This document shows positions 16,048 to 25,462 of a DNA stretch of 35,257 nt, in pieces (the first letter of the stretch is position 1; the number at the start of each line of letters is the position of its first letter). The stretch is from an uncultured Parasphingopyxis sp. (GTDB lineage Bacteria; Pseudomonadota; Alphaproteobacteria; Sphingomonadales; Sphingomonadaceae): the NCBI RefSeq assembly GCF_937129435.1, contig NZ_CAKZNF010000060.1:1-35257 (forward strand), read 5' to 3'. The translations under genes and the position numbers were made by a program. Below the pieces are notes generated by a model that searched no databases, had not been told where the DNA came from, and worked only from the letters and a program-made list of their open reading frames with translations.

Positions 16048-17318
16048 GCGGTCTCTCCGAACAGCGGCGCGAGGTGCGGATTGAGAAACTTGCCGTTCGG
16101 GTCGACGTCATGTCGAATGCGGCGAAAATCGGCGGCCTTGGGGTAGAGCCGGTCGACATCCTCGCGCGTCAGCGTATGCCGCTTCGCCCAATGCGGTCGT
16201 CCGCCATGGTCGCGGAAGATCGTCTCGGCCTCGCCGAACAACGCTTTCCACGCCATCGGCGCATATTGGTGCATCGAGATTGAGGCGCAGTCGCCGGCAT
16301 GGAAAGGGCTGAGCCAGATATCGTCGCCGGCGACCAGCCGGTATTCGAACGGAAAGGCGACCGGCAGCTTTTTGCTGCGGATCCAGTCGATCACCGCTCG
16401 CAGCGCTGCAAAGCCGCTTTCGCGTGGCAGCTGATGCTCCATTTCCTCGAAACGCACACCGCGTTCCGACGGGAAGATTCGGCTTGCCGGGCCGCGGCGC
16501 TCGCTGGGCTTTATATGCTTCATCAACTGTCGCTGGAGCGAAGCCGTGAGCTTCGGCAGCCGCCGGACCGTCTTGCAGTAAAGCGCGAACGCCTTTTCAT
16601 CCATGTCCGATGCATGGGCCGGAGGCGGGCAGGGATCGCACGGGTCGAGCGCCTTGAGGATGACATCGTCCGAATAGGGAAAGGCCCAGAATTCGACATG
16701 CCGATGCGCGGCGGCGAGATCGTCCCAGCGTTCGGCGACCTCGGCCATCGGCACGGCGCGGATGTGCTCGACAAGGTGATAGGCGGGGACGATGTCGAAG
16801 CGGATTTCGAGTGCGATACCGAGCAGGCCGAGCGACACGCGCTGCGCTTCGAACAGTTCGGGTTCCGTTTCGCACGAACATTCGACGATGCTGCCGTCGG
16901 CAAGCATCAGCCGGAAACCGCGCGCCATCGTCGACAGGCTCCCCAGCACGGCGCCGGTCCCGTGCGTCCCGGTCGAGATCGCGCCGGCGATCGATTGCGG
17001 GTTCACATCGCCCTGATTGGGGAGCGAATAGCCGTGTTCCCACAACGCCTCGGTCAACCGCGCAAGGCTCCATCCGGCCGGAGCCCGGGCCGACTTGCCG
17101 TCCGACGCGATTTCGAGTTCGCCCTCCATATCCTCGAGCCGGAGCAGCAGCCCGCCGGTCTCGCAGAGCGGCATGAAACTGTGTCCCGCGCCGGTGACGC
17201 GAATGCGGTCATGCGCGGCGACAAGTCCGGCGAGCTCGCGTTCGTCGCGCGGCGTGGCGATCGTCGCGGGCGTTGCGACGACGCTGCCCGACCAGTTCTG
17301 CCATTGCGCTTCGGCCAT
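16044..17318 (-). CDS. FAD-linked sugar-1,4-lactone oxidase (D-arabinono-lactone oxidase family)
   Basis: A 424-residue VAO-type flavoprotein. The FAD-binding PCMH domain (about 15-180) has [11 protein letters not shown], whose His is the position of covalent FAD attachment in the gulonolactone/arabinonolactone oxidases, and [14 protein letters not shown]. The C-terminal half is the ALO domain, ending in [11 protein letters not shown]. It oxidises an aldonolactone or polyol with O2. ATG 17318 was chosen because family proteins start shortly before the WQNWSG segment. It is the first gene of an overlapping pair with the D-amino-acid PLP enzyme, and divergent from leuC with about 100 bases between them. 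Substrate unknown. Confidence 0.88.
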   Translation of the reverse strand: MAEAQWQNWSGSVVATPATIATPRDERELAGLVAAHDRIRVTGAGHSFMPLCETGGLLLRLEDMEGELEIASDGKSARAPAGWSLARLTEALWEHGYSLPNQGDVNPQSIAGAISTGTHGTGAVLGSLSTMARGFRLMLADGSIVECSCETEPELFEAQRVSLGLLGIALEIRFDIVPAYHLVEHIRAVPMAEVAERWDDLAAAHRHVEFWAFPYSDDVILKALDPCDPCPPPAHASDMDEKAFALYCKTVRRLPKLTASLQRQLMKHIKPSERRGPASRIFPSERGVRFEEMEHQLPRESGFAALRAVIDWIRSKKLPVAFPFEYRLVAGDDIWLSPFHAGDCASISMHQYAPMAWKALFGEAETIFRDHGGRPHWAKRHTLTREDVDRLYPKAADFRRIRHDVDPNGKFLNPHLAPLFGETA

Positions 17319-17418
17319 GCGCGTTTCTGGCGCGCGAAGAGGGGGGCAAGTCAAGACTAACCGAACGAAAATGTCGCTATCGCTTGATGCAGCGCACGAT
17401 TCGATTATGGCCGGGCGC

Positions 17419-18849
17419 ATGGATCAGCCGAAGACGCTCTACGAGAAAATCTGGGACGCGCATGTCGTCGAGAAGCGCGACGACGGGACATGCATCCTGT
17501 TCATCGACCGCCACCTCGTCCACGAGGTGACGAGCCCGCAGGCGTTCGAAGGGCTTCGGGCGGCAGGGCGTACCGTCCGGCGGCCCGACCTGACGCTCGC
17601 TGTCCCCGACCACAATCTGCCGACGACGGCGCGGCGCGATGCGAAGGGCAACCGCATCCCGATCGCAGACCCGCAATCGGCGCAGCAGCTTGAGGCGCTG
17701 GAGTCGAATGCGCCCGCCTTCGGCATCCGCTACATCGAAGACGCCGCGCCCGAACAAGGCATCGTCCATGTCGTCGGACCCGAGCAGGGCTTCACGCTGC
17801 CGGGCACGACCGTCGTTTGCGGCGACAGTCACACATCGGCGCATGGCGCGCTCGGCGCACTCGCCTTCGGCATCGGCACGAGCGAGGTCGAACATGTGCT
17901 GGCGACGCAGACTTTGCTGCTAAGGCCCTCGAAAACCATGGAAGTGTGCGTCGAAGGGGCGCTCGGTTTCGGCGTGACGCCCAAGGACGTGATCCTCGCG
18001 ATCATCGGCAGGATCGGCGCGGCAGGAGGCACCGGTCATGTCATCGAATATACCGGCTCCACCATCCGCGACATGTCGATCGAGGGACGGCTGACCGTCT
18101 CCAACATGTCGATCGAAGCGGGTGCGCGGGCCGGGCTGATCGCGCCCGACGGCACGACATACGCCTATCTGAAGGACCGCCCGATGGCGCCGCAGGGGGC
18201 GGAATGGGACAAGGCGCTGCGCTGGTGGACGACGCTGCCAAGCGATCCGGGCGCGGTCTATGACAAGCGGGTCGAACTCGCCGCGAGCGATATCGCGCCC
18301 AATGTCACCTGGGGCACGAGCCCCGAGGATGTCGTCGCCATCACCGGCGCCGTGCCGATGCTCGACAGTTTCACCGAAGAATCGAAGCGCGAGGCAGCGG
18401 CAAAGTCGCTCGACTATATGGGACTTTCCGAAGGCCAGGCGATGCAGGACGTTGCCGTCGACAACATCTTTATCGGCAGCTGCACCAACAGCCGGATAGA
18501 AGATCTGCGCGCCGCCGCCGAAGTGGCGAAGGGCCGCAAGGTCGCGGACGGCGTCAAACAGGCGCTGATCGTGCCGGGCTCCGGACTCGTCAAACGGCAG
18601 GCGGAAGCGGAGGGGCTCGACCGGATCTTCACCGAAGCCGGCTTCGAATGGCGCGAACCGGGTTGTTCGATGTGCCTCGCGATGAACCCCGACAAGGTGC
18701 CGCCGGGCGAGCGTTGCGCCTCGACGAGCAACCGCAATTTCGTGGGCCGGCAGGGGCCGGGCGCCCGCACGCACCTGCTCTCGCCCGCGATGGCGGCGGC
18801 GGCGGCGGTGACGGGCAGGTTGACGGACGTAAGGGAGTTGATGGGATGA
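17419..18849 (+). CDS. leuC: 3-isopropylmalate dehydratase large subunit
   Basis: A 476-residue aconitase-family protein that isomerises 2- to 3-isopropylmalate in leucine synthesis with LeuD. The [4Fe-4S] ligands are Cys355 (in SCTNSR), Cys416 and Cys419 (in [11 protein letters not shown]). [15 protein letters not shown] near the start and [23 protein letters not shown] are family signatures. Starts at 17419, 17407 or 17371 are possible; I chose the one nearest the usual LeuC N-terminus ([10 protein letters not shown]), but no good ribosome binding site decides it. The stop overlaps the next start (ATGA). Unusually, two unrelated genes lie between it and leuD. Confidence 0.95.
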   Translation: MDQPKTLYEKIWDAHVVEKRDDGTCILFIDRHLVHEVTSPQAFEGLRAAGRTVRRPDLTLAVPDHNLPTTARRDAKGNRIPIADPQSAQQLEALESNAPAFGIRYIEDAAPEQGIVHVVGPEQGFTLPGTTVVCGDSHTSAHGALGALAFGIGTSEVEHVLATQTLLLRPSKTMEVCVEGALGFGVTPKDVILAIIGRIGAAGGTGHVIEYTGSTIRDMSIEGRLTVSNMSIEAGARAGLIAPDGTTYAYLKDRPMAPQGAEWDKALRWWTTLPSDPGAVYDKRVELAASDIAPNVTWGTSPEDVVAITGAVPMLDSFTEESKREAAAKSLDYMGLSEGQAMQDVAVDNIFIGSCTNSRIEDLRAAAEVAKGRKVADGVKQALIVPGSGLVKRQAEAEGLDRIFTEAGFEWREPGCSMCLAMNPDKVPPGERCASTSNRNFVGRQGPGARTHLLSPAMAAAAAVTGRLTDVRELMG

Positions 18850-19670
18850 GGAATTGGATTTTCGGATTGGCGCTGCTGGGCGCCGCAACGGCGGCACATA
18901 CGCAAGAGGCAGCCGAAATCGAAATGTGGCGGCTCGACTGCGGCACGATCGAGCTCAGCGATTCGGCGAGCTTTTCCGACGGCCATCTTTATGACGGCGT
19001 TCCCCGGACCCTGACCGACAGCTGCTATGTCATCCGCAACGGCGATCGCTATTTGCTCTGGGACGCGGGCCTTCCCGGCGCGCTGGCGGGCAATTCGATG
19101 ACGTCGGGCGTTTACACGGTTTCGGTCGAACGGACGATCGCGGACCAGCTGGGCGATATCGGCCTGACGCCCGAACAGATCAACTTTGTCGGCATCAGCC
19201 ACTATCACTTCGACCATATCGGCCAGCTAACGGATTTCGCGCAATCGACATTGTTGATCAATGAGCGCGACTTCGCCGCGGTGACCGAAGGGGTCGATGG
19301 CGACACCACCGCCGCCTTCACCCCGTGGCTCGAAAACAGCGAACGCGCGACCACCTTTCCGCGCGATCACGACGTGTTCGGCGACGGCACCGTGACGATG
19401 CTGGCGATGCCGGGTCACACGCCGGGGCATAGTGCGCTGCTCGTTCGTCTGCCCGAGACCGGCAACATCCTGCTCTCCGGCGACCTCTATCATTTTCGTG
19501 AGCAGATCGAGAACCGGGGCGTGCCGCAGTTCAACACCGACCGCGCCGATACGCTCGCCTCGTTCGAGCGTTTCCTGCAGATCGATCAGGCGCTCGAGGC
19601 GCGGATCGTAATCCAGCACGATCCCGGCGATGTCGAACGGCTCCCGGCCTTTCCGGCGAGCGCGAACTGA
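18846..19670 (+). CDS. Exported metallo-beta-lactamase-fold protein (AHL-lactonase-like)
   Basis: A 274-residue protein with an N-terminal signal peptide ([19 protein letters not shown], cleavage near residue 18-20), so it is probably periplasmic. The metal site is complete: HYHFDH with His119, His121, Asp123, His124, then PGHTPGH (191/195), Asp213 in SGDLYHF and His258 in IQHD. This arrangement matches the N-acyl-homoserine-lactonase-like group. Lactone or ester hydrolysis is likely, quorum quenching only possible. ATG 18846 overlaps the leuC stop (ATGA), and the stop TGA shares a base with the next ATG, so it is made with the leucine enzymes. Confidence 0.88.
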   Translation: MRNWIFGLALLGAATAAHTQEAAEIEMWRLDCGTIELSDSASFSDGHLYDGVPRTLTDSCYVIRNGDRYLLWDAGLPGALAGNSMTSGVYTVSVERTIADQLGDIGLTPEQINFVGISHYHFDHIGQLTDFAQSTLLINERDFAAVTEGVDGDTTAAFTPWLENSERATTFPRDHDVFGDGTVTMLAMPGHTPGHSALLVRLPETGNILLSGDLYHFREQIENRGVPQFNTDRADTLASFERFLQIDQALEARIVIQHDPGDVERLPAFPASAN

Positions 19671-20056
19671 TGGTCGGCAGCTGTCATTGCGGCGCTGTAA
19701 GCGTCGAACTCGAGCGCAGGCCCGAGTTCATCAACGACTGCGATTGTTCGCTCTGCGGGAAGACTGGCGCAGCCTGGGCGTATTTTGCTGTGGACGAAGT
19801 GAGTGTGCGGGGAAGCACCCGGACCTATCGGCGCGTCGATCGGATGCAGCCCGGCGTCGATGTGCATTTCTGCGGCCGTTGCGGCTGCACGACCCATTTT
19901 GCGACACTGCCCCATATCCCCCACGACATGATCGGCGCGAACATGAATCTCTTCGATCGCGAGGTGCTGACCGGCGTCGAGTTGCGCTATCCCGACGGGC
20001 GCAACTGGGACGGCGCGAGCGCCTATGGCTATCGCCGGCCATCGGAGATCCTATGA
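19670..20056 (+). CDS. GFA/CENP-V family protein
   Basis: A 128-residue zinc-binding protein of the glutathione-dependent formaldehyde-activating (GFA)/CENP-V family. The metal cysteines are GSCHCG (Cys5, Cys7), [10 protein letters not shown] (Cys24, Cys26, Cys29) and FCGRCGC (Cys68, Cys71, Cys73). Family members are proposed to bind glutathione adducts, but most have no proven reaction. It is coupled on both sides: TGATG with the preceding lactonase-like gene and ATGA with leuD. Its position inside the leucine operon is not explained by a known step in that pathway. Confidence 0.9.
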   Translation: MVGSCHCGAVSVELERRPEFINDCDCSLCGKTGAAWAYFAVDEVSVRGSTRTYRRVDRMQPGVDVHFCGRCGCTTHFATLPHIPHDMIGANMNLFDREVLTGVELRYPDGRNWDGASAYGYRRPSEIL

Positions 20057-20646
20057 AACCCTTCACCCAGGTCGAAGGCCGCGCTTATCCGTTCGGTCGC
20101 AAGAATGTCGACACCGACGTCATCATCCCCGCCCACTGGCTCAAAACGGTCAGCCGCGAGGGGATGGGGCAGGGGGCGTTCGAGACGGTGCGCAAAGAAG
20201 AAGGCAACGTCTTCGACGATCCCGAATATGAGGGCGCTGCAATCCTGATCGCGGGCGACAATTTCGGCTGCGGGTCGAGCCGCGAACATGCCGCCTGGGC
20301 GCTCGACGATATGGGCGTGCGCTGCGTCATCGCGCCGAGCTATTCGGACATTTTCTCGGGCAACGCTTTCAAGAACGGGATTCTCGCGGTCGAGCTGCCG
20401 CAGGAGGCGATCGATCGGCTGATGGAGGTCGCCAGGACCGATCCGATCACGGTCGACCTTGAAAATCAGGTCGTCACCACGCCGTTCCAGGACCGCTTCG
20501 AGTTCCAGATCGATCCGTTCCGCAAGGAGAGCCTGCTTGCCGGCCGCGACGAGATCGGGCTGACGCTGGAGAGCGAGGGCGCGATCGGCGCCTATGAGGA
20601 GCGGACTGCAGTCGAGAGGCCTTGGCTGACTCCGGCAACGGCCTGA
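20053..20646 (+). CDS. leuD: 3-isopropylmalate dehydratase small subunit
   Basis: A 197-residue aconitase swivel-domain protein, partner of Leu[18 protein letters not shown] near the N-terminus and [17 protein letters not shown] (about 70-86) are family signatures. The length is usual for LeuD. The ATG at 20053 overlaps the TGA of the GFA gene (ATGA). A much longer in-frame extension exists upstream but runs through the GFA gene in another frame and has no LeuD similarity. Confidence 0.95.
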   Translation: MKPFTQVEGRAYPFGRKNVDTDVIIPAHWLKTVSREGMGQGAFETVRKEEGNVFDDPEYEGAAILIAGDNFGCGSSREHAAWALDDMGVRCVIAPSYSDIFSGNAFKNGILAVELPQEAIDRLMEVARTDPITVDLENQVVTTPFQDRFEFQIDPFRKESLLAGRDEIGLTLESEGAIGAYEERTAVERPWLTPATA

Positions 20647-20668
20647 CTTTCCGACTTCATCATACAAT

Positions 20669-20697
20669 TGGCGTTCGCGTCGCCGAATATGTATGCT
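20669..20697 (+). promoter_or_regulatory. Possible promoter of the radical SAM gene
   Basis: TTGGCG (20669-20674), a 17-base spacer and TATGCT (20692-20697) form a fair sigma-70-type pair in an otherwise short gap. A start six to seven bases later would fall at the ATG at 20704, giving a leaderless message. This is motif reading only. Confidence 0.35.
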
Positions 20698-20703
20698 GTT
20701 CCC

Positions 20704-22452
20704 ATGGGGGATCGCTTTCAAATCTATCTCATCAAGCCGACGCGCTACCATGACGACGGCTATCCGCTGACCTGGTGGCGCTCGATCGTGCCGTCGAACT
20801 CGCTCGCCTGCATGGCGGGGATCGTCGACGATGCGCTGGAACGCGGCGCGCTCGGGAACGTCGAGGCGGACGTCCACACGATCGACGAAATCCATTCCAA
20901 GGTCGATCCGAAGCGGATCGCGCGCGATATCGAAAAGGCGGGGGGCAGGGGGTTCATCGGCCTTGTCGGCGTCCAGTCGAACCAGTTTCCCCGTACGATG
21001 GAAATGGCCAAGGAATTCCGCGCGCACGGCCTGCCGCTGTGCATCGGCGGTTTTCACGTCTCCGGCTGCATGTCGATGCTCAAGGAATTGCCGCCCGAAC
21101 TGGTCGAGGCGCAGGAACTGGGCATCAGCTTTTTCGCCGGAGAGGCTGAGGACGGCCGGATCGACGAGGTACTGCAGGATGCGCTCGCCGGACAGCTCAA
21201 GCCGATTTACGACTGGCTGAAGGACACGCCGAACATTGCCGGCGCGCCGATCCCGTTCCTGCCTCGCGAGCAGGTCGAGCATAACACCAACGGCTTTTCG
21301 AGCTTCGATCTCGGGCGCGGTTGCCCCTTCGAATGCTCCTTCTGCACGATCATCAACGTGCAGGGGAGGAAGAGCCGCTTCCGCACCGCCGATGATCTGG
21401 AAAAGATCATCCGCGTCAACGCCGCCGAGGGCATCACGCGCTTCGTCCTCACCGACGACAATTTCGCGCGCAACCGCAATTGGGAAGTGTTCGCCGACCG
21501 GCTGATCGAGCTGCGCGATGAAGGCTTCCCGATCAAGCTCGTCATCCAGGTCGATACGCTTGCTCACCGCATCCCGAACTTCATCGAAAAATGCGTGAAG
21601 ATGGGCGTCAACGAGATCTTCGTCGGGCTGGAAAACATCAACGCCGACAATCTCGAAGCGGCGAAGAAGCGGCAGAACCGGGTCGAGGAATATCGCGAGA
21701 TGTTCCTGCTGTGGAAGCAGCATCCGGTCTACATCATCTGCGGCTATATCATCGGTTTCCCGAACGACAGCTATGAGAGCATCCAGCAGGATATCGCGAC
21801 GCTCAAGCGCGAACTGCCGATCGATTCGATCTATCTCAACTATCTGACGCCGCTGCCCGGCAGCGAGGACCACAAGCGCATGTACGAGGCGGGCGAGTGG
21901 ATGGACCCCGATCTCAACAAATACGACCTCAATCACCGCGTCACCCACCACGCCAAAATGAGCGACGAGGAATGGGAGCGCGCCTATGTCGACGCGCATC
22001 GATCATTCTATAGCTTCGAGCATATGGAGACGGTGATCCGCCGGATGGCCGCGCTCGGATCGAACCAGAAGAAGATGACGGTCAACCGCCTGACCGCCTA
22101 TCGCGAGGCCGTCCGCATCACCGGCGTCGCCAAGTTCGAATCGGGCTATATGCGCATCTACCGCCGAAAGCAGCGCCGGCCGGGCTTTCCCATCGAAAAT
22201 CCGATTATCTTCTACCCGAAATATCTGGCGAAGAACCTCTACATCACCTTCGCCGTCGCCAGGACGTATTGGCGGCTGCGGCGGATGATGAAGCGCATCA
22301 TGCGCGATCCGGCCCGCTTCGATTATATTGATGACGCGATCAGTCAGGACAAGCGCGAGATCGACGTGCTGCTGACCGGAACGCGCGGATCGGAAAAAGC
22401 CGAACTGCGGCGCCAGCATCGCGGCGAGCCGAAGGAACAGGTTGCCGCCTGA
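20704..22452 (+). CDS. B12-binding-type radical SAM protein
   Basis: A 582-residue radical SAM protein. Residues about 1-170 form a Rossmann-like domain in the place of a B12-binding domain (IGLVGVQSNQFPRTMEMAK, IGGFHVSG). The radical SAM core has the [4Fe-4S] motif GRGCPFECSFC with Cys207, Cys211 and Cys214, followed by TIINVQGRKSR. Strands include FVLTDDNFARN, VNEIFVGLENI and YLTPLPGSEDH. A basic C-terminal region (about 475-560) with an amphipathic Tyr/Phe-rich stretch follows. I recognise it as a family found in sphingomonads but with no assigned reaction. ATG 20704 is favoured; ATG 20689 and TTG 20668 are alternatives, none with a clear ribosome binding site. No obvious substrate genes adjoin it. 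Confidence 0.85.
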   Translation: MGDRFQIYLIKPTRYHDDGYPLTWWRSIVPSNSLACMAGIVDDALERGALGNVEADVHTIDEIHSKVDPKRIARDIEKAGGRGFIGLVGVQSNQFPRTMEMAKEFRAHGLPLCIGGFHVSGCMSMLKELPPELVEAQELGISFFAGEAEDGRIDEVLQDALAGQLKPIYDWLKDTPNIAGAPIPFLPREQVEHNTNGFSSFDLGRGCPFECSFCTIINVQGRKSRFRTADDLEKIIRVNAAEGITRFVLTDDNFARNRNWEVFADRLIELRDEGFPIKLVIQVDTLAHRIPNFIEKCVKMGVNEIFVGLENINADNLEAAKKRQNRVEEYREMFLLWKQHPVYIICGYIIGFPNDSYESIQQDIATLKRELPIDSIYLNYLTPLPGSEDHKRMYEAGEWMDPDLNKYDLNHRVTHHAKMSDEEWERAYVDAHRSFYSFEHMETVIRRMAALGSNQKKMTVNRLTAYREAVRITGVAKFESGYMRIYRRKQRRPGFPIENPIIFYPKYLAKNLYITFAVARTYWRLRRMMKRIMRDPARFDYIDDAISQDKREIDVLLTGTRGSEKAELRRQHRGEPKEQVAA

Positions 22453-22524
22453 CCGCCTTTGGTCTTTCACGGCCCTTCCAAATCTGCCACGCTGAAAAGA
22501 AAACGCCTGAAGGAGTTTTCCGAC

Positions 22525-23526
22525 ATGAAAGCCTTGTTGTCCTACGAAACCGGTGGGCCCGAAACGCTTCGCATTGGCGAGATCGACAAGCCCGAGCCGG
22601 GCAAGGGGGAGATCGTCGTCGCGGTAAAGGCCTGCGCGATAAACTATCCCGATGTTATCATGATCATCGACCAGTATCAGTTCAAACCGCCGCGCCCGTT
22701 CGCGCCGGGCGGCGAGGTTTCGGGCATCGTCGATTCGGTCGGCGAGGGCGTCACCGATTTCAAGGCCGGAGACCGGGTGATGGCGAGCTGCGGCCATGCC
22801 GGGCTCGCCGAATATGTGAAGGTCAACGCATCGGGCTGCTTCCCGCTGCCCGAGGACCGGAGCTTCGAGGAAGGTTCGGCGCTGCTGCTGACCTACGGCA
22901 CGACGATCCACGCGCTGCAGGATCGCGGCGAGCTCAAGGCCGGCGAGACGCTGCTCGTGCTCGGCGCGGCCGGCGGCACCGGCATTTCGGCCGTCGAGAT
23001 GGGCAAGGCGATGGGCGCGCGCGTGGTCGGCGCTGTTTCGACCGAGGAAAAGGCGCAGGCGGTGCGCGACGCCGGCGCCGACGATGTCGTGCTCTATGGC
23101 CGCGCGCCGTTCGACAAGGAGGAGAGCAAGGCGCTCGCCGCCAAGTTCAAGGAAGCGGTCGGGCCGGGCGGCGCGGACGTGATCTACGACGCGGTGGGCG
23201 GCGATTATTGCGAGCCGGCGCTGCGTTCGATCGCATGGGAGGGCCGCTATCTGGTCATCGGCTTCCCGGCGGGCATCCCGAAGCTCCCGCTCAATCTGAC
23301 GCTGCTCAAGAGCTGTGACGTGCGCGGTGTGTTCTGGGGCGCCGCGGTGGCACGCGATCCGCAACACAATCGCGACAATGTCGATCAGCTGTTCGACTGG
23401 TGGCGCGAGGGCAAGATCAGCCCGAAGGTGACCGAGGTATTTCATTTCGAACGCGGCGGCGATGCGATCGCCAAGCTCGGCGACCGCAAGGCCATCGGCA
23501 AGCTCGTCGTCAAGATTGCCGACTAA
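22525..23526 (+). CDS. NAD(P)H:quinone oxidoreductase, zinc-free MDR family
   Basis: A 333-residue medium-chain reductase of the quinone-oxidoreductase type. The GroES-like N-terminal half has FAPGGEVSGIVDSVGEGV and no zinc-ligand set. The nucleotide-binding motif is VLGAAGGTGISAVEMGKAMGA (about 147-167), which suits NADPH. The C-terminal half ends FHFERGGDAIAKLGDRKAIGKLV, typical of these enzymes. ATG 22525 follows AAGGAG (22510-22515). It reduces quinones or enones or a CoA-linked enoyl group; which is not clear. The SDR gene begins four bases after its stop, and a GTG start there suggests coupled translation. Confidence 0.9.
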   Translation: MKALLSYETGGPETLRIGEIDKPEPGKGEIVVAVKACAINYPDVIMIIDQYQFKPPRPFAPGGEVSGIVDSVGEGVTDFKAGDRVMASCGHAGLAEYVKVNASGCFPLPEDRSFEEGSALLLTYGTTIHALQDRGELKAGETLLVLGAAGGTGISAVEMGKAMGARVVGAVSTEEKAQAVRDAGADDVVLYGRAPFDKEESKALAAKFKEAVGPGGADVIYDAVGGDYCEPALRSIAWEGRYLVIGFPAGIPKLPLNLTLLKSCDVRGVFWGAAVARDPQHNRDNVDQLFDWWREGKISPKVTEVFHFERGGDAIAKLGDRKAIGKLVVKIAD

Positions 23527-23530
23527 GCCG

Positions 23531-24406
23531 GTGCATCGCGCGGTCATCACCGGCGGCGCAAAGGGGATCGGTCTCGGCATCGCGAAGGCGCTGGCGGATC
23601 GCGGTGCCGCACTTGTCATCGCCGATATCGACGCCGAGGCGGTCGCCTGCGCCGTCGCCGAGCTCGAATCGCTCGGTGCAAGGACCCACGGCGTGCCTTG
23701 CGACGTGACCGACGACGACCAGCTTGTCGTACTGGCCGATCGGGCGTGGGACGAACTGGGGCAGGTCGACCTGTTCTTCGACAATGCGGGCGTCATGCCT
23801 GCGTTGAAGCCGTTTCTCGAATGGTCGTTGGCCGACGCCGACTGGGTGATCGACGTCAATCTGCGCGCGGCGATGCATGCCTTGCAGATATTCGGCCGGC
23901 GGATGGTCGCGCAGACTTCGCCATCCCGGATCGTCGTTACCGGCTCCGAACACAGCACGGGAACGCCGCACATTATGGGCGGACCCTATACCGCTTCGAA
24001 ACAGGGTATCCTCGGACTATGCGACGTCGTCCGCCGCGAATTGCCCGATCATGTCGGCCTGTCGGTTTTGATGCCGGGAGTGGTCCAGACGTCCCTCGCC
24101 GGTTCGCCCGCACACCGACAGAAACGCTATGGCGGCCCTTTAGAAGAAAGCCGGGGCGCGATGATCAATTTCGGGCCTGATGCGGACAGTTTTGGTGCTT
24201 ATGCGGTCGAGAGGGTGATGGCGGGCGACGATTTCATCGTGTCTCATCCCCATATCGCAAAGCTGATTGCGGAGCGGGCCGAACTGCTCGAGGCTGCCGT
24301 CTCCCGTGCCATGCCTTTCGACAACCCCGATCAATACGACATGCGCCGCCCGGTCGAGCGGATGTTCGAACAGCGCAAGACCGCAAACGGCGGTGACGAC
24401 ACATAG
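23531..24406 (+). CDS. Short-chain dehydrogenase/reductase (SDR)
   Basis: A 291-residue classical SDR. The cofactor motif TGGAKGIG is at 7-14, DNAGV at 84-88, and the catalytic residues are Ser139, Tyr153 and Lys157 (YTASK). Asp32 and Asp34 in IADID after the second strand indicate NAD(H) rather than NADP(H). The start GTG 23531 was chosen because homologous proteins begin directly with the first strand. An earlier in-frame start lies inside the oxidoreductase gene. The C-terminal extension (residues about 245-291) is longer than in minimal SDRs. Substrate unknown; probably a hydroxyl or keto compound handled together with the neighbouring oxidoreductase. Confidence 0.88.
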   Translation: MHRAVITGGAKGIGLGIAKALADRGAALVIADIDAEAVACAVAELESLGARTHGVPCDVTDDDQLVVLADRAWDELGQVDLFFDNAGVMPALKPFLEWSLADADWVIDVNLRAAMHALQIFGRRMVAQTSPSRIVVTGSEHSTGTPHIMGGPYTASKQGILGLCDVVRRELPDHVGLSVLMPGVVQTSLAGSPAHRQKRYGGPLEESRGAMINFGPDADSFGAYAVERVMAGDDFIVSHPHIAKLIAERAELLEAAVSRAMPFDNPDQYDMRRPVERMFEQRKTANGGDDT

Positions 24407-24415
24407 CGGCATCCA

Positions 24416-24437
24416 AGGTTGACGTGAACGTCAACCT
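24416..24437. promoter_or_regulatory. Perfect 10-bp dyad, MerR-type operator candidate
   Basis: AGGTTGACGT, then GA, then the exact reverse complement of the first arm. The core TTGACGT-N2-ACGTCAA resembles MerR-family (LiuR-like) operators of acid and amino-acid catabolism. It lies 43 bases before the ATG of the nitronate-monooxygenase-like gene. TTGACG inside the arm could double as a -35, but I see no convincing -10. Confidence 0.6.
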
Positions 24438-24479
24438 GCACGACAAGGCGGACAAATCAAACCACAGGAGAGGCCCGCC

Positions 24480-25460
24480 ATGAAGACCCGCATCACTGAA
24501 CTGTTCGGCATCGAGCATCCGATCATCCAGGGCGGCATGCATTATGTGGGCTTTGCCGAACTCGCGGCGGCGGTCTCCGATGCGGGCGGTCTTGGCATCA
24601 TCACGGGCCTGACGCAGAAAACGCCGGCGGATCTCGACACCGAGATCAAGAAGGCGAAGGACCTCACCGACAAGCCGATCGGTGTGAACCTCACCTTCCT
24701 GCCGGTCATCAATGCGCCGGATTATCCCGGCTATGTCCGCGCGATCATCGAGAACGGCGTCAGCGTCGTGGAGACGGCGGGGAACAACCCCGCCCAGGTT
24801 CTCCCGCCGCTTAAGGACGCCGGGATCAAGGTGATCCACAAATGCACGAGCGTACGTCACGCGCTCAAGGCGCAATCGATCGGCTGCGACGCGGTGTCGG
24901 TCGACGGGTTCGAATGCGGCGGCCATCCGGGCGAGGACGATGTCCCCAACATGATCCTGTTGCCGCGCGCGGCCGACGAGATCGAAATCCCGTTCGTGGC
25001 CTCGGGCGGACAAGCCGATGCGCGCAGCCTCGTCGCCAGCCTCGCCATGGGCGCCGACGGGATGAACATGGGCACCCGCTTCATCGCGACGAAAGAGGCG
25101 CCGGTCCACGACAACGTCAAGCAGGCGATCGTCGACGCCAGCGAGCTCGATACGCGTCTGGTGATGCGCCCGCTCAGGAACACCGAGCGCGTGCTCAACA
25201 ACAAGGCGGTCGAGGAGGTGCTCGAAATCGAACGCGAGAAGGGCAGCGACCTTCAATTCGAAGACATCATACAGCAGGTCGCCGGTGTTTATCCCGAGAT
25301 CATGCTCGAAGGTCATATGGACCGCGGCGCCTGGAGCTGCGGCATGGTCGCGGGCCTGATCCACGACATCCCGACCTGCAAGGAACTGATCGACCGGATC
25401 ATGCGAGAGGCGGACACCATCATCAACGAACGCCTCAAGGGCTTTGCGGAGGCGGCCTGA
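24480..25460 (+). CDS. Nitronate monooxygenase-like flavoprotein
   Basis: A 326-residue FMN TIM-barrel protein of the nitronate monooxygenase/2-nitropropane dioxygenase family. Family features are PIIQGGMHYVG (14-24), DAGGLGIITG (34-43) and GFECGGHPGEDD (143-154), whose His149 fits the catalytic base position. The phosphate-binding region is VASGGQADARSL and GADGMNMGTRFI. The C-terminal part (EGHMDRGAWSCGMVAGLIHD) is typical of the subgroup often found in lipid- and acid-degradation loci, so the true substrate may not be a nitronate. ATG 24480 follows AGGAG. A GST gene starts two bases after its stop; a perfect dyad precedes it. Confidence 0.88.
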   Translation: MKTRITELFGIEHPIIQGGMHYVGFAELAAAVSDAGGLGIITGLTQKTPADLDTEIKKAKDLTDKPIGVNLTFLPVINAPDYPGYVRAIIENGVSVVETAGNNPAQVLPPLKDAGIKVIHKCTSVRHALKAQSIGCDAVSVDGFECGGHPGEDDVPNMILLPRAADEIEIPFVASGGQADARSLVASLAMGADGMNMGTRFIATKEAPVHDNVKQAIVDASELDTRLVMRPLRNTERVLNNKAVEEVLEIEREKGSDLQFEDIIQQVAGVYPEIMLEGHMDRGAWSCGMVAGLIHDIPTCKELIDRIMREADTIINERLKGFAEAA

Positions 25461-25462
25461 CC

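Noticed and set aside
17095..17418. Long in-frame N-terminal extension of leuC
   Set aside because: It runs through the divergent oxidase gene, is Ser/Arg-rich and has no LeuC similarity.
20029..21999. 656-codon open frame on the minus strand opposite leuD and the radical SAM gene
   Set aside because: It is the complement of well-supported genes, has low-complexity Arg/Asp/Val-rich sequence and no family motif. Long antisense frames are expected in GC-rich DNA.
22003..23973. 656-codon open frame on the minus strand opposite the oxidoreductase and SDR genes
   Set aside because: Same reasoning: it runs through three real plus-strand genes and matches no family.
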